From Eutreptiella sp. 'Long Island Sound 2002' (taxonomy: Eukaryota; Euglenozoa; Euglenophyceae; Eutreptiales; Eutreptiaceae): 64,000 nucleotides of DNA. Both the position numbers and the translations under genes were made by a program. The stretch covers positions 30,138,306 through 30,202,305 of the forward strand of contig OZ038385.1 in assembly GCA_964036045.1 (NCBI GenBank). Reading direction: 5' to 3'. A model generated the notes under the pieces. It searched no databases and was not told the origin of the DNA. It saw nothing but the letters and a program-made list of their open reading frames with translations. Positions 53,445 to 63,630 of this stretch are shown piece by piece (within the stretch, counting starts at the first letter, position 1; each line of letters opens with the position of its first letter).

Positions 53445-56209
53445 CAGGGGGGGGGGGGGGGTTCTGAGAAATCCGATACCGTGGGGGGTTTTGAAAGACC
53501 CCCCCCTTTTTTAAAAATGGTCCGAGGGGGGGTTTTAAGGGTGTTTTTTGACGCACACACATCATTTGTGCGATTTTTTTTCTGGTGTTGTTCTTTTGGA
53601 CTGCACATCCAGAGTTTTGTCCTTGCTCCCAATTCAGCCACTTTTGATTTTGTCCCCTTAGCTATGGACCCCCCACAATGCAAGGGTGACGTTGCATTTC
53701 CGCCCTTTTTTTGGACATTTCTGATTTTGCCCCCCGCTTTGAAGCGGTGGGGATCCCCGATACGGCAGGGGTGAGGTAGCCAATTTGCCCACTTGTGGGC
53801 CACTTCTGATTTTGCCCCCCGCTCTGCAGCGGTGGGGATCCCCGATACGGCAGGGGTGAGGTAGCCAATTTGCCCACTTGTGGGCCACTTCTGATTTTGC
53901 CCCCCGCTCTGCAGCGGTGGGGATCCCCGATACGGCAGGGGTGAGGTAGCCACTTTGCCCACTTGTGGGCCACTTCTGATTTTGCCCCCCGCTCTGCAGC
54001 GGTGGGGATCCCCGATATGGCAGGGGTGAGGTAGCCAATTTGCCCACTTGTGGGCCACTTCTGATTTTGCCCCCCGCTCTGCAGCGGTGGGGATCCCCGA
54101 TACGGCAGGGGTGAGGTAGCCAATTTGCCCACTTGTGGGCCACTTCTGATTTTGCCCCCCGCTCTGCAGCGGTGGGGATCCCCGATACGGCAGGGGTGAG
54201 GTAGCCACTTTGCCCACTTGTCCGCCACTTCTGATTTTGCCCCCCGCTCTGAAGCGGTGGGGATCCCTGATACGGCAGGGGTGAGGTAGCCACTTTGCCC
54301 ACTTGTGGGCCACTTCTGATTTTGCCCCCCGCTCTGCAGCGGTGGGGATCCCCGATACGGCAGGGGTGAGTTAGCCACTTTGCCCACTTGTCCGCCACTT
54401 CTGATTTTGCCCCCCGCTCTGAAGCGGTGGGGATCCCTGATACGGCAGGGGTGAGGTAGCCACTTTGCCCACTTGTGGGCCACTTCTGATTTTGCCCCCC
54501 GCTCTGAAGCGGTGGGGATCCCAAATGTGAGTTTCGGAATGGGCATGTGGTGGGATGTGGTTGGATGCCCAAATGGATGCCGATGGTCGTTGGCTGATTC
54601 CAGTGGGCACCCTGTCTGCCTTTCTGAAAACTGCAAAGGTACCCAATTGTCCTCAGTTGCGTGCAGAGCCATACGCTGGTGTGGCACATACTAGCGTGCG
54701 GCCCGCAGAAGCAACAGAATTTTGTTTGTTTTGTGGAGTGGCCGTTGCTTTGGCAAGGATGCGTCATCATGTGGCAGTGCACTTGCAGAAAGGAGAGGTG
54801 GTAACGGACCCAAGGATGCATGGTGAGGCCGAACCTTGTGGTTTTTGTGGACGCACAACAGGCACGTGTACCACAAGTATTGTGGGCAAGAAAATCAGTA
54901 GCACATGCCCGTGTGTGGTCCCATTGAAGCTCGCAATGGCCACACGCAAAAAAGAAAACATGCCCCGTGAATGTCCTATTCCCGGGTGCAGTGCCACCCC
55001 GTGGGTTTTGAACATCAAAACTCACTTGGCTCGGTGCCATCCAACCGTGCCACCCAACACCGTTGATTTGACGGAATGGGCTGTAGTTGGGCAGGACGAT
55101 GAGAAAAAAAAGGGGCGACCCAAAAAATCCCCATGGTGATGAAGCCCAAGATCACTTTGAAAGTGGCAAAGGCGGTGGACAACGAGAGTGCGTCCTTCTC
55201 TGAAGCCTCTCTTGGACGCTCCGATTGGGACTGGAAATCGGAGGAGGATGCAAGCTTTTTGGAATCTAGATCTTCCGCAGATAACGGTTCGTCTAGCGGT
55301 AACGAGAGTGCCGCCACTCCCGAGGATGGCAATAGCTCCTCTTCTTCCTCATCTTCTTCCTCTTCCACCTCTTCTTCCGCGGTGGAAGTTGTCCCGCAAA
55401 AGAAAGCCGTTCCTGGCAAGGGCACAAAGCGGCCCATCAGCGCTACCAAGCAAAATGCGAAGAAGCGTTGCACGGTGAAGACGTCGGGGCGGAAGAAGTA
55501 GGCGGAGCTACATGCACACATACACACACACACACGTCACAAACGGATACCTCCCCCACCCCCTACACCTCCTCGCTCTCCCTCTCCTTCCCTTGTAGTT
55601 GCATGCACACTAGGACTGGAAGGCCCACACAATGGCGCGGGGAGGGAGGCTTGGCCAGCCATAGCCTTAAGGGCCTCCCGAGTTGCGTCGGCCGACCAGT
55701 ATAGTCACACACACACCCCCCTTCTTTTAGGCCCTCCCCTTGACGCATTTCTCACCCTATGGTGTATTTCTAACCCCATGATGCATTCCGAACCCCATGA
55801 CGGACCTTGATGCGGGTCAACCCCCATGCTGCAATTCTAACCCCATGGTGTACTTCGAACCCCATGACCGCCTCGGAGACCCACAGTCCCGAGGTTTCTG
55901 GTACCCACGGCCGGAAATACCCAAGCCGATGAAACCCTACCATAGACATTGGTAGGGGCGGTGCGAATTGTCGGATCACACCTGGGCCGCATACCCAACT
56001 GTTCGGAGGTGCCCGACACTATGTTCTTCATTGGGGGGGGGGGGGGGGGTTTGGGGGGCCGGGGGGCCGTTTCCGCGGACAATACCCCCGCGCAGCGAAA
56101 AACCCCCTTAAACCCCCCCCCCCCCCAAAACCCCCCCCTTTTTTAAATTTGGCTCTGGGGGGGTTTTTAAGCATGATATCCGATTTCCGAGAATTCCCCC
56201 CCCCCCCTG
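53445..56209. mobile_element. hAT-like element, copy B (2,765 bp)
   Basis: Same ends and 8-bp duplication (53437-53444, 56210-56217) as 39698-42293. The extra length is two 85-bp units. The minisatellite is at 53715-54526. Confidence 0.85.
54555..55501 (+). pseudogene. Zinc-finger gene, copy B, frameshifted
   Basis: Matches 40636-41583, but an A-run near 55123-55129 is one base shorter. The first frame ends at 55137-55139 and the acidic Ser-rich tail is only reachable in another frame (55133-55501). The three Cys/His clusters remain intact upstream. Confidence 0.75.
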
Positions 56210-56217
56210 GATGAGCG

Positions 56218-57560
56218 GGTCATGCGACTAGTGCTCAAGCTGCCGTCAAGCGGACACGTGATTTTGATGAACGTACATGCGCCGAATCCAGCGGCAGACA
56301 AGAAGGTCTTCTCGAACGAACTCATGGAGGTGGGGCAGGTGGGTGCATGTTTCATGGGGGGAGACATGAACTCGCTATCAGGCGTGCAGGATGCGGACTA
56401 TACGCCCGTATGGTCAGAAAATTAAAAGACAGCCATGCGCTTGGAGCAGGACCCAGTGGACGAATGAGAAATGCAGGCTGCGTGGCCCCTAACGCGGGCC
56501 AGTGACAGGCATATGAGGGGTACACGCACTGCCATGTGCGGCCAGCGGGTGGAGTGGTGCAACGGTTGGGTGGGAGCCATGTCACAAGTACAAGTCGTGC
56601 AACATAAGAGCCACGCAGAGCAAGCACTCCAAACGGTGGTGGATCTGCTGGAGGCAACAGATGATGAAACCCTGCAAATAGACGGCTCTGTGATGCCAGG
56701 GTTTGAGGAATGGCGTTTGAAAGGAGTGAAACGAGCCTCGTTTGTGGAAATGGCGCCGACAGATCGACGGGATGCAGCAGTGGGGCCTGCTCTGTGGAAC
56801 ACGAACTAACCGACCATCACCCATGAATTCATGTATAAAGCCCTTTGGAAGAAGCTTCAGGTGCGACAACGAGTCAAAATTAGGACATCGACGAAGGATG
56901 TACCTGGTGTGGAGCACAGGAGTCTGTCTACCATTTTGTTAAAAGTTGCCCAATGACTCGACTGTTGTATGCGGCTTGTAGGGATGTGGCGACCCCAGTG
57001 GTGCAAGGGACGGATGTGGGACGCTGGGTGGCTGATTGCCCCCTCATATCCCTCACCAACCCAACTGGGCTGTGTGTGTGGTGGGGCGTGCACCAGCTGT
57101 GGACCTTGAGATGCAAAAAGGCGTTGCACGGAATGGAAGGCCATGGAGGTGACCTACACGGAGGCCACGGCATGGTTCCGGAATCCCGAGCAACAAGAAG
57201 CGGCGGGCACAGCGGAAATGCTAGCGGTGTGGTTTTGGCAACACAAGCAAAACATGCTGGGGAAAGACCCACAGGTATTCAGTACGAGGCGGCAGGCCAT
57301 AGCGAAAAGAGTGTCGGCCATCGGCCAACAAGAGGCAAAGGAGCGGCAAAAGTAGAGGCAGAACATACAGAGAGACACATGGGCCCAGGTCAAGCACCAC
57401 CCGGACATATGGAGTAGAGTACTCCCAGCGATCCCGAGATGCGAATTTGCGGAATCGGACAATAGAGCTCGCAGCGAGCCATCCGGGGGTGATCAGGGAA
57501 TGGAGCGCTCACACACAGTATCCAGCCCGAACGATCAGCAGGACGTGGCTATGTAGCGAG
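56218..57560 (+). pseudogene. Endonuclease second part, zinc finger and linker (copy B)
   Basis: As 42302-43650: NVHAP and GGDMN motifs near 56270-56375, stop at 56423-56425, no RT, finger CTWCGAQESVYHFVKSC at about 56899-56949 and the same degenerate linker. Confidence 0.75.
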
Positions 57561-57755
57561 AAGACAGTAGAGTGAGCCTGTGCGGCAGTGCCGGGGAAGG
57601 CCCAATGGCGTCTCATAGCAAGGAAGGTCCCTTGGTCCCTAGCGTGCACACATATGAGTGATGAAGAAGATTGAGATGTGCCAAGGGGGCGATAGTTCTT
57701 GAAGCAGTTGTCTGAGGAGGAGTCCGTACCCGACTTCTTAGTAGATGCGAAGATA

Positions 57756-58189
57756 CACGCTTGGGTGGATGGATCTGAAAAAACGATTACAAGCGGGTTT
57801 TGGGGTTTACTTCCCACATGGGGAGTATGAGAATGTTAGGCAACCGGTAGTGGGTGCACAAGCGAACAATAGGACAGAGGTTTCAGCAGTTAGGGCAGTA
57901 ATGAGAACAGTGCCTGTTTTCCAAGAGCTGTGCCTGTACAGTGACTCCAAATGGTGCGTGGACATATTCTCCAACTTGCCTTGGTATAAACGCAGGGTGG
58001 ATGACGCAGGGGAAACAACCACTGAGCTATCATGATATATGGGAAGACGTGTACCAATTATACCAGGCCGGGACAATGCCAATGTCTGTGCCTTATGTAT
58101 ATGGCCATAACTGGTTGGTGTACGATGAAGAGGCAGAGGCAGATGCCTTGGCAAAAGCGGGGGCAGCACGATCCAAGGTCCACAGGTAG
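57756..58189 (+). pseudogene. RNase H domain, complete motif set (copy B)
   Basis: First Asp in WVDGSEK (57768-57770), Glu in NNRTEVSAV (57877-57879), Asp in LYSDSKW (57943-57945), and the last His/Asp block VYGHNWLVYDEEAEADALAK with His at 58106-58108, ending at TAG 58187-58189. At least two frame changes occur (near 57790 and 58030). The final block lies past the duplicated segment (ends 58071), so it exists only here. Confidence 0.75.
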
Positions 58190-58335
58190 AGACGTGTCAG
58201 AGACATGCCACAGGATGACAACCAGGCCACCAAACGGAAGCACACCAGGGGCAGGGGGGGTCAAGAGACAGGTGGCAGTACAAGTGTCGGACGACAGCAT
58301 AGACTGTGACAGGCCAGAGCAAATCTGCCACAGGT

Positions 58336-58410
58336 GGAGGGAGATTCGCAATGCGCCAATGGACATACCAGGCGGAGGGAGATGCGCAATGCGCCAATGG
58401 ACATACCAGA
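58336..58410 (+). repeat. Two tandem 38-bp units
   Basis: GGAGGGAGAT(T/G)CGCAATGC... twice, with CGCAATGCGCCAATGGACAT at 58347 and 58385. Nothing else is supported between 58190 and 58600. Confidence 0.85.
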
Positions 58411-58599
58411 CCCAGAGCCAGATTGAGAGTCAGACAGCAGCCCAGGACGTTGTACACTGACCAACGAACCTATCTCAGTCTGTATGCAGGGCCAGGGCAG
58501 GGAGCGAAAACAATGGCATCAAGAGGTGCCAGTACAATTCCCAGAGAACTGCCGAAGGCAAGAACTTATTGCGTGAAAAACCACCCCCGCGGTGGGGCA

Positions 58600-58750
58600 A
58601 TTGGCACACACAAACTTTGACATAGCACAGGCACTGTGGGATGCCCTCCCTTCAAGCCTTGGTTGGGGGGGGGTGTCTTTCCTTTTGTCACAAGTTTTTC
58701 ACCTGGGTGGGGGGGGCTTGAGAACTGCCTCGGGTGTGGGAGGCCGTGCT
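58600..58750 (+). repeat. Diverged foldback-arm relic outside the duplication
   Basis: TTTGACATAG, GCCCTCCCTTCAAGC, TTGGTTGGGG and GCTTGAGAACT follow the order seen at 35795-35895. An older, partial copy of the foldback family, at the edge of the host-gene region. Confidence 0.65.
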
Positions 58751-58906
58751 TTGGCTCTTCGCCTTACACAAGGGGGTTATACCCTGCCTCAGCCCAAAAC
58801 TTCCCTCTAATGCCCCTGTTGACCCACTGCCAACTACTTTCTCTACATACAAGAAGTCTTACGTCCAAATTTTTGTGTACTCCTATGGTTGGCGGCTTAA
58901 TTTAGC

Positions 58907-59322
58907 CTATTTTCCCACATTCCGAATGGGCAGCCCTGCTGCATGGAGGACCAGAGCATGCAGTATATTGCCTGGAACACCAGGGCGTTTTCCATCATAC
59001 AACAGCCAATTCACACGTTTTGTGACACCATGCTTAGCTATGATACTCCAATCTGGCAGAATTTGTGCTTTCACAACACACACAAACAAACATACTGCTG
59101 TCCCCATGTCCCCAGCTAATCAGGGAAGGGATCACCTTTGCAATACACCTCTTGAAGTTGCATGTAGACTACCCTTGTCACCGACACAAGGCATTGTCTC
59201 GAAGATCGTCAGTGCCTTTGCTATTTTCTGCACATCTTTTGCGGGGGACGTCTGCTGTTGAAAGTCCTCTTGTACCTTCTTTCTCAGGGTGTTTGCTTCT
59301 CTGATTTCACAAACAGCTTTCA
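58907..59322 (-). CDS. Candidate minus-strand exons next to the host gene
   Basis: 59322-59137 reads KAVCEIREANTLRKKVQEDF ... LHATSRGVLQR between TTCAG and AG|GTGATC. A second frame (about 59049-58907) reads DWSIIAKHGVTKRVNWLLYD ... GLPIRNVGK and stop. Both are protein-like, but simple joining at the visible splice signals gives the wrong phase. The plus-strand gene starts only 10 bases away. Weak. Confidence 0.25.
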
Positions 59323-59331
59323 CTGAACATT

Positions 59332-60957
59332 ATGGTTTTTGCGAGCAATCTTCAGGCTGAACCCAGCGGTTGCCCATGCTCTGGCTCAGCTGGACCCCCA
59401 ACAATGCTCTGTCCCCCAATGCGCAGCCCCTCACCGTCACCGGAATCCAGCTCCTTTTCCCCTCCTCACGCTGATGAACCTGATGCTGCCAGTTCTTTGG
59501 AATCAGAACCAATCTGCCATGAAACCCTCATGACGCATCAACCCTACAGTTTTCCCGGCGACTACGCATTTTGCTACATCGAAAGTGACAACGCAGGAGG
59601 AAGTGGCTGTCCTGTGGAACAGTATTATGGCGTCCAAGATCTGAGCCCCCGTCGACCATCTGATCGATTCACCTCAAACGCAAGGGAGGTGAGCCCGAGG
59701 CAGCCACTGTGTGATGATTCATTGTCCTCCCTCAATACCGAGACAGATTCTGAAACGCACCATCAAAAGCCAGCTGCAAAGTATTTAGCGCAGTTTGGTG
59801 ATTGTGAGGAGCCGAAGATGGGGTGGGAGAGATACGAAGATGGCCAAATCGCATGCCACCACAGGAAGCTGCTCTTCTCTACAGCCGTCCAGTGCCGGAA
59901 CTATCTGTACAAGTCGGGATGCAATCAAGGCCTTGCCTCAGTGCTCGAGGAGGAAGGTGCTGAATGCCTGGCCAAGTTGGATGAAGAATGTGCGGAGGAG
60001 CGATCAAGGCTGCGCAACGTAAAGAGGTCCCTGGCGAAGCAGAAGAATGCGATCCTGCAGGAAATGAAGGTCCGCGCCGCGCAGTTGCAGAAGGCCAACA
60101 GGCAACTGGGGCATGAGATGACGGTCACAGAGAGGCAATTGGCGCAGTTGCAGCAGCAGCACAAGCGGGAGCTACGAGCGGTCAAGGCCCTGCACCAGCA
60201 GAAGCTCGAGTCCATCACCAGCCTGCTGGAGCTTTGCAATGGGCTTCCACCGTTGATCGCCACTTTCAGGGACCGGCCTGCACACCGCCGCTTAGTTGTG
60301 GTGGTGGCCCTCGGTCCCTATGGTTTCCCGTCAGATGAGGAGGGTCGCGACGCAGCAGTCCGATTCGTGGAACTTGCGGCTGTAAATGAAGCCGATCTGC
60401 TCTTCCTCTCGATGGCCAACCGTATTCCTGGGCTGAAGCTGCAAGCAGCGCAGTTGGTGAAGACCCAAATCGAGCAGCACATCTTCAAAAGTCATGGGGC
60501 TGCTCATGATTGGGAACGCATTTGCATTCTTGACGAGACTTTCCCTTTCCCCGATGGCTCCTTCAACGTGTTTGACGCAGTGCCTGAAGGTTCTCTTCTT
60601 GTTGGACAGCCTCACTTGAGCGAGGCAGTGAATGGGCTGAAGTACAAAGCTTTGCCCAGCATTATCGTCATGTCTACGCAACACACCCTGGTGCTGGAGC
60701 GGGGGCGCCAGATGTTGGTGAAACACATAATAACACACAACACCCGTGGCTATGACGCTGCGCAGGCTTTTGTGTCTTCCATGACCGCTGCATGTGCGGG
60801 GCTGGGCATTCCTGTCCACTCAATGTCTCAGTGTCCGTTCTTCAGCTCCAAAAATTGTGAGTGTCCGACAGAAGATGGAAGTGAGTCTGGGTCTGAAGGG
60901 CTTCTGACCAGTGACGAGAGTGTCGCATCAGAGGGATTGCGCCAGTCCTGCATATAG
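59332..60957 (+). CDS. 541-codon host protein with central coiled coil, function unknown
   Basis: The only long uninterrupted ORF with steady protein character: ATG 59332, TAG 60955-60957, no visible intron. Residues 1-150 are Ser/Pro-rich and probably disordered. Residues about 155-205 contain a compact segment with CHHRKLLFSTAVQCRNYLYK. Residues about 215-300 form a heptad-like Lys/Glu/Gln/Leu coiled coil (RSLAKQKNAILQEMKVRAAQ, LAQLQQQHKRELRAVKALHQ). Residues about 320-510 look globular, with RLVVVVALGPYG, LLFLSMANRIPG and a Cys cluster MSQCPFFSSKNCECP. The tail is acidic Ser-rich. I do not recognise the family. The absence of frame breaks, unlike every neighbour, argues for current selection. 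An upstream start cannot be excluded. Confidence 0.8.
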   Translation: MVFASNLQAEPSGCPCSGSAGPPTMLCPPMRSPSPSPESSSFSPPHADEPDAASSLESEPICHETLMTHQPYSFPGDYAFCYIESDNAGGSGCPVEQYYGVQDLSPRRPSDRFTSNAREVSPRQPLCDDSLSSLNTETDSETHHQKPAAKYLAQFGDCEEPKMGWERYEDGQIACHHRKLLFSTAVQCRNYLYKSGCNQGLASVLEEEGAECLAKLDEECAEERSRLRNVKRSLAKQKNAILQEMKVRAAQLQKANRQLGHEMTVTERQLAQLQQQHKRELRAVKALHQQKLESITSLLELCNGLPPLIATFRDRPAHRRLVVVVALGPYGFPSDEEGRDAAVRFVELAAVNEADLLFLSMANRIPGLKLQAAQLVKTQIEQHIFKSHGAAHDWERICILDETFPFPDGSFNVFDAVPEGSLLVGQPHLSEAVNGLKYKALPSIIVMSTQHTLVLERGRQMLVKHIITHNTRGYDAAQAFVSSMTAACAGLGIPVHSMSQCPFFSSKNCECPTEDGSESGSEGLLTSDESVASEGLRQSCI

Positions 60958-61750
60958 TGTGTGTTCCAGAACACCCGATTCCTGTACCAGCTCGTATCCG
61001 AAGCTGAGAAAGTGTACCATAGGGATGGCAGATGTTGGGCTGTGTCAATAGGCATTCACAAGGCAAGGCACATGGCCAACGGTGTGTAGTCACCGTGCTC
61101 ATATAATATAGCGTAGTTGTCGTGCCTCAAGTGCTGGGCACAGGGTTATCGCCGCTTTGTTAGCACAAGGGTCATTGGAGTTGAGTGGGAGTGTCCTCAT
61201 TTCTTGCAACAACAAATTATTAGGCACTACAGTCTCCTCTGCAGCTGTGCCAGCTGCCTGTGCTCCTCTCATGCCACTGCCTCCCTTTCTCTTGACCTAT
61301 CTGGTCCCGATAGGCCCTTTGGGCGTGCTACTTCCATGGAAGCTCATTTCTTTAAGTTGGTCTATGTGCTGAAGTACAACCACTCAATTCACCAAGACAC
61401 CATCACCTGGATGGTTCAAACCCCCCCCCCCCCCATTTCTTTGAGCAGGGACGGGAGTGAGCGGACTAACCCAGGGTGCGCACCATGTGTTGTGCGCGCG
61501 CTGTGCGGAAAGTTGGCTATTTTCCACCACCAGTAGCCAGTTTTTTGGGTGTATGATTGGCATGGGCACCCACACAGCCTTGCCATAGTGTGCCGTTGGC
61601 ATTGTACATAATTGTTTCCCGTCCCCTACTTGTGTGTACCTTTGCAAACGGGCACCCTGAGCCAGTTTTGTGCTGATACATTCTCGGGGTGTCCGCTGCG
61701 GGACATCATATTTTGCCCCTCATGTCCTCAGACCCTCTATTGCATTCACC
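60958..61750. other. 3' flank of the host gene
   Basis: AT-balanced sequence, poly-C at 61421-61432, no ORF with recognisable features. ACAACAAATTATTAGG near 61208 and similar words are not a clear polyadenylation signal. Confidence 0.4.
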
Positions 61751-62152
61751 ATGGATTTCAATATTGCAGACAAGGTGTTCTACACCCGCTCTAACGGGGT
61801 GCGCGTTGCTGCCACAGTGCTGGGGCTCTCCCCAGAAGGATTAGTCCATTTGGAGTATTTCCAAGATGCAATCAAGGTGGTGAATTGGTAGTGCAAAATG
61901 GACTCCATTTTCTTTGCCATCCCAAGTGCCAATTCACCACCCCACCGCAGTCCTTCGCCGCCGCTTGAAGAACATGGAAGAAGTCCATCCAGATCTGCAA
62001 CACTGCCGCCCTGTTTTGGAATTGAGCATGCATGCTTCTGTAGGTGGGTGGTTTTCAGGGATAAACAGTGCAATAATTGGCGCTGTGCGCGCGCTGTGCG
62101 AAAACGCCTCCCCAGTCTGCCCAGGAAACATTCGATAGCCATGGGATCACGG
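61751..62152 (+). pseudogene. Small barrel-like domain ORF with an in-frame TAG
   Basis: ATG 61751 opens MDFNIADKVFYTRSNGVRVA, ATVLGLSPEGLVHLEYFQDA, IKVVNW; TAG at 61889-61891. The same frame then goes on with CKMDSIFFAIPSANSPPHRS and a basic, Cys-containing stretch to TGA 62150-62152. The pattern V-x-Y-x-NG-x5-A-x-V-x-GL-x2-EG-x-V-x-LEY suggests a small SH3/Tudor-like beta barrel; that is inference from pattern only. The TAG separates the domain from a linker that still reads as protein. Confidence 0.45.
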
Positions 62153-62456
62153 TGACCTCAAGGCAACATTCGGTGCAGAACTGGTTCAAGTGTGTGGGGC
62201 AGAATGGAGTTACAGATTGAACTGATTGAGTCTGGCATAGGGTCACGATTATGCTGTTTGTTTCAAACCCTGACATCATGGCCCAATTTTTTTGCCGAGT
62301 GCCCTTGAGGCGTATTCAACCACAGTGCTCTGCGCTGCGCACACTGTCCCCTCAGTGCTATCTGGCCAAGCATGCGCCACAGACTGTTGAACCAATGATG
62401 CCAAACGCAGGCCACTGCGCAGCTATCGCAGACTTTTTCACACCCCTCTGATGCTT

Positions 62457-63013
62457 TGATTGCAATCGGCCATTGCGCGCCTGAGTGCCCAGCTCGGTGC
62501 AGAGCTGGATCCTCCCTTGTTGTGGACCGCATTGCCGCTGGTAGCGAGCACAAGTGGGAAGTGGCAAGCTTGCACGTTGATTGAATGGTTGGATTGGTGG
62601 CAGAGCATCGGAGCCTCCTTTCCAGCCCGGCCGATCCACGCACTGCTGCTGCTCCAGGACATAGGCCTGACCTCACGCCGTGGTCACCAGCAGTCACCTC
62701 AAGCTGGCGTAGTGCAATGCCGACGGCTGCATTGTTGATCGGCAGCAACGTCTTGGGGGAGTGAGAGAGATACACCGGACCACTACCCTCTGGTACCAAA
62801 GTGCCTCCCCCTGGGGACCCCTATGCAGTCCCGTTGGTTTTGCAACCGCAACCACCAGGCTGTGAGCACATTGAGGATGACACCACGGTGATGCAACAGT
62901 GTGACGTCCTGTTGGTTCTGCAACCGCTGGAGCAGCTACACCCCATCTCCCCCCTGCTGCAGGAAAGGGAGGCACAACTAGCTGGGCAGTGGATGAGGCA
63001 CTGTGTTGAGTGA
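62457..63013 (+). CDS. Two short ORFs, doubtful
   Basis: 62460-62738 (reads LLWTALPLVASTSGKWQACT, IEWLDWWQSIGASFP) and 62801-63013 (VPLVLQPQPPGCEHIEDDTT, then VLLVLQPLEQLHPISPLLQE). The LVLQP phrase is repeated because of a short DNA duplication at 62828-62845 and 62908-62925. No start context, partner or domain is evident. Confidence 0.25.
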
Positions 63014-63630
63014 CCAGGTCAGGCCAGGGGATGGGTGCAGGAAGTCTTTCCCATGCACAACACAATGCTGTGCAGCATGCGTCTGGCGGGCGTTTGTCAG
63101 CAAGGGACTGTGGAGGGACACGGACAGGCCACACGCGAGCAAACCTGACTGTCAGAGCAGGGGGAGCCTCTAGTCGCACAGGCATAGAGTCCCTCCAGCC
63201 ATCATCATGGCAACTCACTAAGAGGTGTCCGGATGGAAGGGCAAGGCACTCAGCCCACGGGCTAAGCTCTTCAATAGGATATCCTTCCTTCCCGTGCACT
63301 ATTGTCGTCAACGAGAAAGAAAATGTGCAGTCCCATGGAGCCCTCAGCGCAAGACCTTCCAGACAGACAACGGTTAAGTGTAACCGACAACAGTTGAAAA
63401 GTCAATCGACATCTGACCCGCAACCGCTGGCAGTTAAACATTGCTGGTTGGTTGGTGAATCTTCTAAGAGCGGGTCGTTTGGCCCAGTCTTGAATATGAG
63501 CACCAGCAACCATGCATGTGCATGGTGTGTAGAACAAGCAAATAGTGCAAGATGTATCCAAATGCTGCACGGCGTCAACCCGTTGTGCTCTGGTAACACA
63601 AGCTTTTTGACCCAGTTGTCCCAGCTTTAG
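63010..63630 (+). CDS. Doubtful 206-codon ORF
   Basis: Open from 63010 to TAG 63628-63630; contains CTIVVNEKENVQSHGALSA, KHCWLVGESSKSGSFGPVL and NHACAWCVEQANSARC. The first 80 codons look non-coding. No family. From 63631 to the window end nothing is seen. Confidence 0.25.
   Translation: MTRSGQGMGAGSLSHAQHNAVQHASGGRLSARDCGGTRTGHTRANLTVRAGGASSRTGIESLQPSSWQLTKRCPDGRARHSAHGLSSSIGYPSFPCTIVVNEKENVQSHGALSARPSRQTTVKCNRQQLKSQSTSDPQPLAVKHCWLVGESSKSGSFGPVLNMSTSNHACAWCVEQANSARCIQMLHGVNPLCSGNTSFLTQLSQL

Larger units (their letters stand above)
44156..58071. repeat. Unit B of the tandem duplication (13,916 bp)
   Basis: Corresponds to unit A with offsets of 17,454 falling to 13,916. Relative to A it lacks 32321-35121 (palindrome array and central ORF) and the 37111-38004 insertion with its extra target site. 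It carries two extra 85-bp units and several homopolymer differences. Confidence 0.95.
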
